From contig NC_092582.1 in the NCBI RefSeq assembly GCF_037975245.1, positions 9,325,501 to 9,389,500 on the forward strand: 64,000 nt of DNA, given 5' to 3'. Origin of the DNA: Apostichopus japonicus (taxonomy: Eukaryota > Echinodermata > Holothuroidea > Aspidochirotida > Stichopodidae). Positions 36,701 through 51,700 of this stretch are shown piece by piece (the first letter of the stretch is position 1; the number at the start of each line of letters is the position of its first letter). The notes beneath the pieces are model-generated. The model saw nothing but the letters and a program-made list of their open reading frames with translations, was not told the origin of the DNA and ran no database searches. A program made the position numbers and the translations under genes.

Positions 36701-39700
36701 ATACAAAATTACAATGACATTGGATGTGCATACTGTAAGGCAGTCTGGGTCAAATACAATACAACAGGTGTGTGCTTGTTGAATTTAGAGTGAATTTCAG
36801 ACAGAGATGTTGCAGTGTGAAAGAATTTGAAAATTTCAAATAGTATACTGTAAATGCACAGTAACCTTACTTCTAGGTAAAACTTCTGCTCAGATAAGGT
36901 CTGGAAATAATTTACCTTTGGCACAATTTGTGAAGCACTGTTGAAAGTAATGATTTTTTTCTCTAACAGTGGGACTTATTTCCAGAAATTTAAGGAATTT
37001 TATGAAACAGTTCTGTACAGAGTTTTGAGGGAATTGTGGTCAAATGACAATGGACTTACAATGTAAGGATTGCAGGTTTGAGTCCAGGCCAGATCATTAC
37101 ACTGTGTCCTTGGGCAAGGCACTAAGTCTCCACTGCCTCTCATTACCCAGGTGTATAAATGGGGCTCTGCGAGGGTAACTTGTAAATATAGTTGTGTGTG
37201 CTGGTTTGTGGCTGACCCCCCCCCCCCCAATTTATTTATATATCCTGAAATTTAAAAAAAAAAATTAAAATGAAATGTGGGTTTACACTGTACTGTATGA
37301 GTGGGCACGGATCGACTCAACTGAGGGCTTGTAGATAGGTGAAAAAAATAAATCTGACAAGAACTCTGTAAAATACCAAAAAAAGTCATACATAATTAAC
37401 AGAAACTAGCTGTCATGATCAGAGACTTTGAAATATCAGAACAAAAACTGCACAAGTGTTGGTCTGCAGAAAGTTACATTCAGGAAGAGGAAGCAGTTGG
37501 CATTGACCTACATAGAGTACCGTAGAAGTGTGTCGTCACATGTTGGATGCAATGATGAGTTGCTTCAAGTTGAGGTACTGTAGGGTAAGGTGTTATGGAG
37601 TGCATATATATATATTTACATGTATGTATATTATTAGTCAGAAGCAGAGAAATAAGATATGACTCATAATTGACAAAATAAGGAGTATTGTTTTAGAAAA
37701 TATATTGGAATTTTTTTAGTTCCCCTGGGACCATCGTCAGCATTGTGTTACATTTTGTGCTTTTCATTCCACTGTTAAGTATTGCTGACGAGGGTCCTAA
37801 AGATTCTTCTTTTGTAGTAAACGTGGATTTTCTTTACAATATACGGTATATATATAGGCCTTGAAATAAGAATTGAAAAAAGGCACAGCATAAATACTAC
37901 CTAAAAGAGCACTTCTAACAGTGTAATGTTACAAGTAAGGGAATATTTCAAAGGGGCACCACAGTGAATTTTTGAATTTTTTGAGGGCATTATGGCAAAT
38001 AGGAAGGGCACCAGGCAAAAAGCTGTGGGTACCCTCAATTTTAAGCACTGTGTATATATGTTGGAGACGGTATATAGTACTGTAGTACTTGTTTGTAAAC
38101 ATGCCAGCTAGACACATTTTGGGGTTACTTGCGTTGTCTAACCATCTGACCTTTGGCATGTCAAGGTTTGATTTGTTAATTTTCCAAGTCTCAATAAAAT
38201 AGCCTGACAAGGATATTAATGAATAGAAAACATTTAAACAAAAGGTAGTGCTCAGTAACCTGGCCTAAATCAGTTTCCTTGAATTTATCTGAATCATTAA
38301 TTTAGTTGTCAAAACAAATGAATGGATTGTCTGAGTGGGTGCGCATTTTGTTGTTTGTAAAACAGGTTGTCCCAGGTTGGAGTTGGACTCTTGGTTACAG
38401 TTCAAACATAGAAGTACTGTGCCCTTTTCCGCCATACATATTGGGATGATTGGACAAAGCCTCGCCAAATCAACCACCTGACCGGTTAGTGATTGAAAGC
38501 AGGAAATTGAGTGTGAATCTGTTATAATACTCACGTCCAGGTCAAAATCATTTTTGCAATCCTCACAGACACAAGTACAGAACAGTAATATTAAATAGTT
38601 GGCTTAATCAATAAATAAAAAGTTGATCGTTGCTTTATTTACTTCGCTCCTCGCTTACCTGTCTCCTCACAACCTTAGCACCTCGTTCTACAGTGCCTAT
38701 AAAATCCTGGTAAAATAATAACACTGTGCGCCCTCTATGACCGGACCCCCCGGTCACTGCCCTTCCTTCTCATTCTACCATTACCATATGACTGACAAAA
38801 TCTGACCAATTATTGACTTGTACAGAAAATGTACCAGATTTTACCTGGTGTTTCTCTTACAGGTCTCTTCACTACGATAGTGCATAGCATACTCTTCTGT
38901 GTGTGTTGATTGTATGAGGTTAATAACCTAATGTACCATATATATGTATTAAATGCGGTCTTGCCACATTGATCGGCAATACCCTGTGGTACAGGTACAG
39001 GTGACACTTTTCATTATTTCTGCAGGTAAAGTATGTAGTATATATACAGGTCTGTGCATTTGACTCACCCTGTGATTTGTTTCCCTTCCTGTTGGCCCTG
39101 AATTCATAATCTAATTTTACCGTTAAATTCTCATTGGTCTTATGAACTGGGCACAGAGTAAAACCCTAACTTTATATTAAAAATTCCAGAAGTCCATCAA
39201 TTCTAGAATTTTAATATCATTTGTAGCCACTTGCTAACATATGTAAAATACCTTAAAAATGAATATTCCTAATTATCTTTTCATACAAGTGTCTATAATT
39301 TGGGCACTAAATTTCAGGAGTCACTACAAAAGATTAGTTGAAACTACAAAAGACAAGTATAAAACTTGATGACATCATTTTAAAGTCTAAACACCCCCCC
39401 CCCCATTATTTCCCTGTTTTTAGACTTCATGGTTTTATATACAATAGATCCAAAATACTTAAATTAGAAGACTAATTGCAGGGAATACTTTATGTGTCCA
39501 AATTTTGTGTAGTAGTTTAATGAAGGCTCTGAACTCTTGTCTCTTATGAAATGCTATGGTTTCTGTGTTCCCAAAAACATCTGCTATTTACATCTTTACA
39601 CTTTGTATATAATATTGATATTAAATTTGCCATTTATTGGGGTAGCATTATGCTATGCTATAATACTGGTATCCCTGAATGGTACTTCAATTTGCTGAAC

Positions 39701-42700
39701 TGCTAACCAGCAAATATATAGCAAGTGCCTAGATATAAAGTTATTTTGGTTGAAATTGACCTTCAGGTAAACTTTCTGTACAATGTCAAGGACAATCCAA
39801 TTTTAAAATTGTTTGGAATTTTAGTGAAAACTAGAAAGTGAATTATCACAGGCTTGTCATTTAAATCTCTAGAGTGATAAAGTGTATCAGGGGAATAATA
39901 ATGCTGAACATTATTTTTGTTTTTCAGTGCAATTTGATTTCAACCAGTAGTTCTGGGTTTAATGATTAGCAAGTATTGTAGCTTAATACTCGATAAACAA
40001 GATTTAGGATGCCCAGGAGTAGTCTTTTAAGTGCATGCTATTACAGTACATGTATACAATGTAGTATCATGTCTCATACACATGATACAAATGTTGAGAT
40101 TTTGATGTAACAAAAATAAAGGTGATTTAGTGACAAATTTGTTGCTTACATAGCTTAATAGAATTTTAAATTAAAGTGTCCCAGAAAGTACTGGATACTG
40201 GGGCCGCAGAAACGTTACAGATTGCGTAGACCTGTTCTGATAGGTTCTGATAACTTTCTCCGTATGAAATCTTCCCTTATTAAAGTGGACCTTTCGCTTC
40301 CTGTACATTCAAAGCCACCTAATTCTCATTCCTTTCTTTGAGTTTTTTATAATTTACTTTGCTCCTCGCTTACATGTCTCCCCACAACCTCAGCACTCTT
40401 GTTTCTACCGTGCCTAGAATGAACTAGTAACCTATTAACATTACTGTACATTACACCCCTTGCAATATAAGTTACATATTTCCTCTAACATTCTATAGTA
40501 CATACAGTAGATGACATCAACCTCAAATTAGGGCTCCCTAGCTTACTTTTAAAACTTCATAAAAGTTCCATTCCTGACTTACTGTACTACTAAGATGAAA
40601 TTCTTGCTATTTAAACAGAAATGTCTTTGACCATGAAAATTTGTTTAAAATTTGTCACTTAGTTTGTTGTTGTCATCAGCTCAACTGGCACATGTACAGT
40701 ATTATTTCTGGAAAGATATAGCCAGTTAGTAACTTGTTTTGATAACCTCCGAGTGAATGGGACGAATATAAACACAATTAGCCCCTTAAAAATTACATCC
40801 AGCAATTTGCAAACTTTGAATCCATATTGTGAAAAGACATAAAAGTTTTTATGTCCTGTGGGGAAAAATCAATGTTGCTTTGAAACATGCCTTATTGAAA
40901 ACATTTGTTGAACTAATGTTATTAAAATAAACATTATTTTTTCCATCTTTCTTTGAAATTTCTCAGGTACTTTTAATTGTGTTATGCTGTCTGGACATAG
41001 TAAATTAGTATGAGCTCTGTGTTTATACACCATGCCTTGCTTTGAAGTCGAACACAATTCAATATACAGAGACTAACCGATAAATGAACTCCAATCGTCA
41101 ACCTTGGTGAATACAGTACAAGAACCCTGTTATGTTTTCTTGGCAGTTAAATTATCATTTGAGGTCAAGAGAGTTACCAATTAAAATTGAAAGTGCAAGA
41201 TACCCAAGTTTGTTTTCGTGTACCTAGGTCAAAGTTCATTTGCATTTAGCAAAGCTGGCCAAGGCATTCTGAAGACCTTCTAAGCATGATAACTCCAACA
41301 GTGAAGCTTGGTTAAAGACTTTCATGTGCTTTACTTGCAATATACTGTAAGAATCCTATTGTTAGTTTCATCATGGAAGGCAAAGGACAAGACTGTGAAA
41401 ACCTAGTGAACATGATCCCCAATCTTCATACAATCTCCAAGCTTGTATGAACTTATACTGTACTTGTATGTATATTAGATCCTCCTGCAAGCAGAAACTC
41501 GCAAAGAAGCCTCATAGGCTTATCAAAGCCGCAAGCTGACCGAAGTCAGTCTCTTACATTCATATTTAACGTCCATAATTATGAATTGTTAATTGTCAAC
41601 AACACTGTAACTGGACGACATACATTAATCTGGGAGTGACTCGAACCGGGGACCTTATGATTGAAAGGCACCGGCGTTAACCACTGAGCTAACACTCCAC
41701 ACTCCACTTTGTATGTATACATGTAGAGTAGGTCCAGCTTCTACTGTACAGGTATGAGAGTACAAGAAACCCTTCCCTAGTGGTGTCGGTGAAAGGCCAA
41801 AGTCAAGTGTCCCAGTGATCTGTCCTTGATCTGATCTGATGTTTTGTAGTGTTAACAATAACCAACATTATTTGTACCACTGGGCAAGGAAGCAATAAAT
41901 CTGTTGAATTTCTAGTTGTATACTTAAACTGTCATATGTTTATCATGATTTTTTTATATTTTAAGTCCACCCTATAGCCATGTACCCTACTGTGATACAT
42001 TCTTGATTCAGGGAAAGTATATTTTTAGAAACAGTTTTGAGGTTGAAGATATATAGGAAGAGACCAAGAATTATATTACAATCTTGAGAACTAAAAAAAA
42101 AGCAATTATATAACAAATGTTCTACTGCACCAAGTCAGTTAACTCAACTGAGCTATGACTCCGATATCACAAGTTAGTATATAGACTAGCGTAGGCACTC
42201 ACACACCAAGGTAAAGCAATTACCCTCTCCTGTCCTGTCACACACTTCATTATCTTGTATGTACTCTCCTGGTACTGTGTTTAAGTATATTTTCATTTTG
42301 TTGTTGTTTTTTGAACGCCACAAATTAGCTCCTTTTAATGAATTATGTACGGAAAAATGGAACGCAGCTGCTTTATAACTCTGTGAACCTGCTCAACAAA
42401 AATTAGGGTAAAGCAGCTGTGCAGCTGAAATACCAGTGTGGGATAATCCCTTGTTTCATTTGTCAGTCAGTAAGTCTGTTCATCATCCTTGTTAATTTGG
42501 TTGAATAGAAATTATTATTATTCCTAGACAGTTTTCAGTAGAACTTTGACTTGATCAAATTTTCAGGATATCTGAGAAAGGATTTACTTCGCTCCTCTCT
42601 TACCTGTCTCCCACTCCACATCTGCACTTTCCCATCTACCTAACTACATCATGGAACGTTTTAGCACTGGGACCTCACACTCTGGGCACCACCCACCTGC

Positions 42701-45700
42701 TCAATTTGTGAAGGAATGCACTTCTTTGCTGTTTCATGAACTAAACAGTGAAATCATTTCAACATGAGCTGCCTTCATTATACTGGTACCACATTGTGAG
42801 ACGTATTTCCTTCACTCCTTCTCACACCTCTCCAATCTCTACAAAAGTTGGTAAGGTTGTAGCAGTGCACCTTTGTTGATCCACTTCTGGATTGAAAGAA
42901 AAATTAAAGGAATTTGCAGACTGTACTATCTTCCTGCCCCCAACCCCCCCTCCCCCTCCACAGGACACCACTTTTGATAGCTGACCAGAGATGCTTTGTA
43001 AATTACCCAAAGGTACTACCAGTAAAGTTTGGTGCAAAGTTCCCAAAGTTAGACATGATTGTTATAAACTTCACATTCACTTTACCTTCTCTGTAAATAC
43101 TGGTCTCCACTGAAGTCATACAATCTTGGTAGCTTATAGTATATGTGGAATAATACAGTTAGCCATTTCAGGGCAAATCTTTAAAGATATTTCCCTGGTT
43201 ATCCCTCTGACAACATATAACTCTTTGTTTGTCCTAAGCCTTGAGTTTGGTTTTTAGTCTTAACTCAAATAACAACTGATCAAAACTAGGACACAAAATA
43301 CAATCATTCTGCTTTTGGGATGATAATATTTCTTTCCAAATTCTTGATGCATGGACACATTTCATCATGGTATTATTTATTCAATCACAGCTGAATGTAC
43401 AGAGCTTTTCAAATATTAAAACTTTGCTGATATTCATCCAGTCCAGTGATTTTCTTGAGACATATAAATACTGTACATGTGCTCCCAATATTACAGTAGG
43501 CTGTTGTTGTAACCTTGAACTCTGTCATAGCCTTGGTTCTTGTACTTTCTAGTGCAGTGGTTCTACAGCACGGTTTGCTCAATCACATTATCATGCTGGG
43601 AATGTGCTTCATGAGCACATTTATTGATTCTCAGGCAACATACAGTAATACGATTGCATAAAGGGATACACACACATTTGTTACAGGTCGTGCGTTATGA
43701 TTTTGTGAGCACGTTGTGTTTTACAGCGTAACAATTTACCAAACTTGCAATCTGTGTCTACTTGAACACAGACTGTATTTAAATTTCATAGCAGATTTAT
43801 TCTACCTAGGTTAAGTGCCTATTTCTGCCTACTAGCTGAAAAGCAGTGAAATCCAATAGCAATTAGTCAGTACAAAAGCCTGAATTTTGAGGCCCTCTAT
43901 AAGTAAGAAAACGAGATAGTGTAGTTGGTAGAGAGCAAAATAAGCACATTAATGCATGATCTGTAATTGTGATGTCACCCTTCTATATATAGAAATTATG
44001 TCTTTGCTCAGTTAAAATCTTGATGTTTAGAGCCTTCATGCTAGCTAGTACACCTGAAGCCAGCTTTTATAGCAAAATGCTAAATATTGGGAGCAATAAA
44101 GTGATGACCTTGAGGACTTGTAAAATACCCAAGAAAGAATTTTAACCATGGTGAACAAAGATGTACTGTAACTGTAGACCATGGTCAATAAAGATGTATT
44201 GTACATGTAGGCCATGGTCAACAAAGATGTCTATAATTGTAGGCCATGGTTAACAAAGATGTACTCTTCATGGAGGCCATGGTTAACAAAGATGCACTAT
44301 ACTTGTAGGCCATGGTCAACAATGATGTACTGTATGTAGGCCATGGTTAACTATGATGTACTGTACGTGTAGGCCATGGTCAACAATGATGTACTATACT
44401 TGTAGGCCATGGTTAACAATGATGTACTATACTTATAGGCCATGGTTAACAATGATGTACTCTACTGTACTTGTAGGCCATGGTTAACAAAGATGTACTG
44501 TACATGTATATATCACAACCGTTAGTACGTGTACATTTAGAACACAGACGACCTGTACAATGTACTTGTGAATTGATCCAGGTGTTGTTTGGATAGTACT
44601 GTTTTACTAACTGTGTCCATGTTTGTAATTTAACCTAGAGACCATACTTTATGTATCTCATTATTCTCAAGGATTAGCATTAATTATATGTCACTATCAT
44701 CCTATTTGGCTTTGTCCTTAGTACTAAGCAACCTGTCAAGTGTAGTTTGCTATTTGTTTTTACGAGTATGTGTGTGATTGTTTGCACCTTTGTCACCTCA
44801 TTTGCAATCTTCGGGTAGCTCTTTGTTGAGTATATACAGTACATGTATACCTGATACATATAATACACACACATACACATAAACATCACAGACTTGTACA
44901 ACACAGTGCTGGCAATTATAGTATAGGGACCTGAAAGTAACATTACAAGCATCCAGGCACTCAACGAAAAAGTATCTTTCACTTTCCACATGTCATTTTA
45001 AGTTCAAACAACTGGGGCAATGACAATGGCCGAACGTATTTCTTTTACAAGGGAGAGTTGTATACTGATAACTATTTTTAATGTTTCAAATGGTTGTTGT
45101 TGAAAAGGGAGTGAGGGTGCACCCCGTTGGGATCAGTCCCTATGTCGGTAACATGTACATGTTTATGAACAATGGCAAAGATAGATAATGCATGATGACA
45201 CAGCTGTTAACTTAGTCTATCACGATCACACTGGCAGGAATGATGAAACTTAGCAAACACTTTGTGAACTGTGCAAAACTTGTACGACATTTGTACAACA
45301 GACTTGTCGTGTGAATACAACAGCATATAAGTATGAGTACAAGTAGTGTAGTAGTGTGCAAATCCACTAGGGCGATTATGGCATGTATGAATATATACTA
45401 AAATATGACAAGAAAGCACAATATATTGGTGGGACAAACATATTACTTTATGGGATTTAAAGTGATGGATAACTTTACCCCAGTGGAATTATTAGCAGCA
45501 GTCAAACAATGTCAGATGTTTTGGTTGACTTGCTGTTTGTCCCAAGTATGAATGAACACTATTGTAATGCAATACTGTACAATACAAGGTGTACAGCAGC
45601 TTGGGAGAGATAATTTTGCAAGCCTAAAGCTGTCATTTCTAATTTAATCAGATGCATGCTAAGTTAGATAATAATGATATATAGATAAGGAAAACAAACT

Positions 45701-48700
45701 GATAATAGAATTTAAACAACAAAAAGGATATTCGAAAACAACTTGACAGATGTATGCCAGGTTAGATGTACATTTGTGATCTGGAAAACAACTCAGTATA
45801 AATGTGGTTGATTGAATGCAATTTATTTAGACTGGCAGAAGGGACCTTTAATTACCCTCAGAAGCTTTATTAACTAAGGCTTTTATTAAACTTGCTGTTG
45901 ATATATTTGTGAAATATGGTACATATTTGGAGGTTTGCTTAGCTGCCAATGTTGTTCTCTATAACTTTAGAATTTCCCCAAAATGTAATTTTCGTACAAA
46001 TATTACTTCTTGTGTGAACAAAATGTGTGAAATATTTTATAAAGTAAAGCAATGTCATTTTCAGGTCAGGTTAACTGCGATATATGACATCATTCACTCT
46101 GCTGTGGCCAGCTGCATTTTATAAGGTACAAAATATGATCAAATTTCCTCAAACAAAAAGCTTCATGAGGAAAATTGTAATGAACCCCCTAAAAGTTGAA
46201 GTCTAAACCTACTGGAACAGCTGTGTCGATATAGTCGGATTGTTTAATATTATTTATAATTTACCCTAATTCCATGTGCCTTCGCTTACTAGTACTGAGC
46301 TGGCAGCTTCTCTCTTCATGAATCACTCAAGTTGTCTGTATTTACTTCGTTCCCCGCTTACCTGTCTCCCCACAACCTTAGCACCGCAATCTACCGTGTC
46401 TAGTATGCCCTGGTAATCTTTTAACACTGTGCACCTTCAGTGACCGGTCAAATCCGGTCAGTGACCTCCTTCTCATTTTACCATCCAAAGTGTCTACACA
46501 TGTTTCACTCAGGTTGTCTGTATCCTTAGAAAATCCAGCACAGGTCAGTTATATTTCTTTGTTTCAATTTATTTCTCTCTCTCCCTCTCTTGTAGTGCTT
46601 ACTGACAGCTCAAAGTGCAAAATTCATCGGTTATACGATTCAGCGTCTCTTCAAGCGTCGTATCGGGAGGAGGTAGCCATCGATAGAGGGTGTGTCACAA
46701 ACTATAAGGGACTGCTAAGACAGGTCCATGTCATAAATTATAAATCCTCCCTTGTTGGGGGGTCTTCCCAGGCGAACATTCTTCTAAATATCGACCCAGA
46801 TCCTGGGAGAACTCAAACAAGAACGCTCGTAATCGTTCTGAACTCAAACGTTAGTGTCACTTGGGAGGTGGAACTTCTGTCGTTGGAAAACTTTGATGTT
46901 TCTCTCTTCAGATTTGTGGTAAGTTATTTACAGTTGCTTTTGATATATTTTGCTCCGTTCTTAGTTCTTTCAGCAGTTAATGCTGCACTTACTTGTCTAC
47001 TCGCTGTAGCCTGGTTTCATCGACTGCTTTTCCATCTGGCACTACCTCCTCCTCCTTGTGCACAACAACTTCAGATAGTAATTCTTACCTCAAAAACACA
47101 AAAAAACGACCTTGAAAAGTCCAGTTCCGAACGAGCTGAAAACGATGGAAAATCCGAGCTCAAATTGAATGTCTAGGCCTGGGTGGTAGTGTGAGAAGAG
47201 AGATCATTGACGAGAGTTGTTTGGTCATGGAGGGTGCACAGTCTTAAAAGGTTACCAGTTCATTCTAGGCACAGTAGAACGAGAGTACTGAGGTTATGAG
47301 GTGACAGGTAAGCTTGTCACACCTAAATATCCAAATCTGGCAAGTTTTGGAATTATCCTATGTTTGGTATTTAATCAATTTTCTTTTGTACTTAAAATTC
47401 TTGACTATCCTATTACTAATAAATACATTGTGAGGCTAATATTAGACAAGCAATCCACACTATTTTTATTGCAAAAGATTGAGGGATCCAACAAGAGACT
47501 TCAGAGTGCTGTTAACATGTTTTTTAGCATTTTAGCCACTTGCAGTTGGCAGATTGCAACATATTTTCAAAATAAGAAAGGATGCTTTATACCGACAGAA
47601 GGGTTGAATGAAAACATGTAATTTAAGCTGTATATATGTGTGGAAAGTTATGACACAATGAAAAGTATAGTATACTCTCTTTTGGTCTTCATTGAGTGAA
47701 AAGTGTTTTCATTTTCAAAACATCTCTGAAAAAGGATACCTGGTCCCTCTTTAGTAATGAAGAGACAGGTAAGTTAGTCACATGTATATAAATATTCAGA
47801 GCAGTTTTGAAATCTCTGTAAATAAATACTGTAGAATATGGGTAGGTTTGGAAGGAAGAGCAAGGTGACTTTGAAGGAGTCATTGGGGGCGCAGTGCAAG
47901 AATGTTCAATATTGTTGTAAGCTAGGAAGATGAGAGTGCATATGTATAAGAGACAGGTAAGTGTCATTCCTTAATAATCAAACCTTAATACTCAAACCTT
48001 AATACTCAAACCTTAATACTCAAACCAGTAAGTTTTGGGTTTACTGTAGCTTAATTATGGGTAGATTGTTCAATTTGGTATGTCTGTTGAATAGGGTTAC
48101 TGTAGGTTCTTGTTGAAGTGATTTAGGGTGTCATTGGTATAATGGTGCCAAATATGCTTGAAAGTCAAGCCTAACAATTCTTCCTAAAAATTCAAATGCA
48201 ATTTCCTTCTCATGCACTCTCATAGAGATATCTTTAATGTTTTATTTAATCGATATATAATCGAAGTAATTTGGAAGGTTAGAACCTTATTCTCAAATGA
48301 GTCATTTGTTCTTTGTTCTTTGTTTGCATTCATGTATTTACCGCTAGCCTTTTGATGTATGCTCTCAAGCCATTGACATTTTCATTTATGCTCATATTAT
48401 GGATATATAGCAAATACTATCTTTGCTCAGGTGATGTTTTCTCATCATACTCAAAGACTTGAGTGGGTGGAAACGTTAATTTCGTGGAATTTCCTGTACG
48501 TAGCACCTGTTCTGAATTCAAACACATAGATTTCCATGTAAATTATGTATATTATAGAAATCTGAGGCCCAGTGTGTACAGTACCTGACGACAGCTATAT
48601 TTGATCTTATTCAAATATTCCAATATGTACAGTGGTGTGTAAATTTCTACAAATTGCTACTGGTGTGGAGGGATATTTGATACTGAGTTTAATGTACTAT

Positions 48701-51700
48701 CAAGTCATTTACTTAACTCCTCTCTAACCTGCCTCCTACTACACTAGAACACACTTTTGCGAAGATATTTTACACAGTTACACAGTTATTTTTACGAAGC
48801 TTAGGCGACCACAAATGTGGGAGAATCCGCAAGGGCTTATGGATTACAACTTATATGTCAGGTGGCTTCCAATTCAACACTTGAACTCAAATTTTGGAAT
48901 CTTTTTCAATTTTAGAAAGTCATTTCAGATGGGAAAACTGTAGATTGCTCTTGGATGTAAAACCCACATTACAATGACCCGGCCGGGTATTGAACCCGGA
49001 ACCTCCCGATTGCTTAAAGACTTATTGCGTCAAATGCCATCGCCTTTATCCACTCAGCCACAGCACTGGTTATTTGAAAATTGAATGATGGAATATGAAT
49101 TGAATATGAAAATAAGACCTACAACTGTTGCGGTAGACGTCAAAAATTGGGTGATTATAGGAAGGAAGGGATACATGGGGAGTTGTGATTCAATTTTATC
49201 CTATAAAAATCAAGATTTAAACACTACAGAGATAAAAGATGATTTGTGCTTGCTGTTCCAATAATCCTAAATTGCTTTTGGGAATTAAAAAAAGGAAGGA
49301 AAACACTTCATGTAGGTTTCCCAAAATATCAAACTTACTGATGAAGGATGCATCACAGACGTATTCCATCAGTGATAAACAAATTTATGAGAAACTCTTG
49401 ACTCTTGAGAAAATCTTGTAAATGCAATAATAGGTGGTGAGTGAGACATTTGCTGATTAAATGTCTTAAGTTTTTAAATTAAAAATTATTTAAAAGAAAC
49501 TGCAAGGAATCTCTTAAGCCAGTTGGCTGTTTGGTTTCGTTAAAGCCGTCAGCACAACTCCAGCACTGAATAAGACTGAAAAGATTCCACTCCGATGTCC
49601 TGACAAAGTTTTCTCATAGTTGTCAAGACCCCATAGACTTTGTACAAGTGACTTGCGAAAACGAACGACTAATAAGTGCATTCTTTTTTTGTGTGTGTTA
49701 GTGGCGTACGCTCTTTCATATCACACAATCATTTCCCTGCAATGGTAATACGTCTGTTGGAAACTACAGGCAGTTGTAGTCAAGAATTGTCACTTCTCCA
49801 GTACCTGACTGAAACCATTGCGACCAAAATAACTGGCATAATATTGATCATAATAATCAGGCGGTTACAGCTACAGTACCACGAATGTTGAAGAAGCCCA
49901 CAAGGGCTTATAGATCACAACTTTCACATCGGGTGGCTTCCAATTCAACATTTTATCCCAAATTTGGAATCTTTTCAATTTAGAGAATCATTTCAGACCG
50001 GAAAATGGTAGATTGCTAAACCCACCTTACTATGCCTAGGCTAGGGATTGTACCCAAACCTCCCGATTGATAAGCCTGGATAATGTAAGAATAAGTACAC
50101 CACCGCATAACAATCCAAGATTATCCACATTCTAATTTGAATCGAGTTGGGTCCAGACAGTCAGGATGTATACAGCCGGCTTCATAGCCTAATTGGTAAG
50201 CGTACTGTACCTATAAAATAGTCTTAATTCCACAACAATACTTAAACCAGCCAAGTTTCATATGAATGAAGGGAAAAAAGTAGATAATATTGAAAACTTT
50301 TTAATTTTCATACAGATTATTTTGTATTATCAAATAAAGTGATTAGTGTAGTTTTAAAAGCTGTCCTTAGTAATGGCGGTCCCATCGGTCGGTGAGAAAC
50401 TCTCGAAGATATTGTAGTTTATTCTCTAGTGCAATTTTGAGTAGTAGTTTGCATATATAACGTCTATGTACTACAGTCGGTTTGATGGAATTTCTAGAAA
50501 AGTCCTGAGAGGGTACTGTGTAGGTACTGTGTAGGTGGTGTGTAGGTAGTGTGTAGGTAGTGTGTAGGTAGTGTGTAGGTAGTGTGTAGGGTTTGCCTTG
50601 TTTTGTATCCTTGATTGGTCTGGTTGTTACCAGCTCTTATGAGTATGAGAAATGAGGACATGACATGAAAGGTAGAACTGCCCTTACACACTTCAAATTT
50701 TATGTTATTATCCTGTTGAATAGCAGGAACTGGTAGTATATTCTCTTGGCTGTCCCTGGTGACAACAACGTCCTGAAATATCAACTTTGATTTACTTGTT
50801 GATGTGTATATCATTAGCTCAATTAATACAGCGTAGGTTGGTTGGTAGTTTATGTTTAAACAGTACAGTAAACAGTAAACAGTACAAACTCAATGTATAA
50901 ACATTGTAGCCCTTGACCACCCACATATGATGATTACACATATGATTACATCAAAGTCTGTTGTTATTGTTGGACAGATTTGTATGTGATGTGTCATGGA
51001 TCAACTAGTCGCTATGGAGTTACAAGCGCCCTGACCAATTATTGTACGTGAGCCGTGGTTCATCAACAGCTCAAATTTTAGTTTTTACCTTAAATGCATT
51101 TTGGGACACATTCTTTGGGCCCAAATAAGTTGGGCCCAATATTTTGGGAACAATTTGGGCCACACTTGGTATACAGTTGTTGGTTAATCGCTGTAACATG
51201 TAGGCCTTAATACTTTGGGACCATCTGGGCCCAAACAATTCCGGTTGGGACCAAATTCCACTAGCTCAACACACTAATGTGGGTAGAGCTTATATGATAC
51301 TACTGCTGGGAAACTGTCTGTCTCTTTTCCAAAAAGTCTACTAAGCTTCTATAATTGCTGGCTGATTCTTGCAAAATCTGCAGTGAAAGGTGCCACATTG
51401 GGATGGCAATACAGCTGGTACATGAATAGATGTTTGGATCAAGGGGAGTGTTAATTTTTTGCAATTTTCATCATTTTTCAGTTTCTTAGCATTCTTTTTA
51501 GAGTTCTCACTCCTTGGATAATTTGGATAAAGGATATGGCTAGTGAGCGTAGTCTCAAGGGAGAAAGCTCATTAGGGTGCGAAACCGCCAAAAGTCATAT
51601 AAGCCATTGTAATATCAGAAGGTAGATCCTTCCTATGCCAATTATAGTTACTTACCCATGTGTGTGTCAGTTGTGGTGAAGATGTATCACCAGTCACGAT

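Larger units (their letters stand above)
33794..46595 (+). other. TGFBR3: TGFBR3-like intron, about 12.8 kb
   Basis: GT...AG bordered and repeat-rich. No coding exon within it matches betaglycan. It holds two blocks of AGGTCA-type repeats, SINE-like elements, a 33-bp minisatellite and several copies of the TTTACTTCGCTCC family. Confidence 0.75.

Noticed and set aside
47301-47621. 106-codon plus-strand frame after TGFBR3-like exon A
   Set aside because: Begins inside an inverted repeat copy; no similarity to betaglycan and not needed for continuity with the next exon.
50160-50215. tRNA A-box-like TAGCCTAATTGGTAAGC
   Set aside because: No matching B box or folded arms downstream; at most a fragment of a SINE head.
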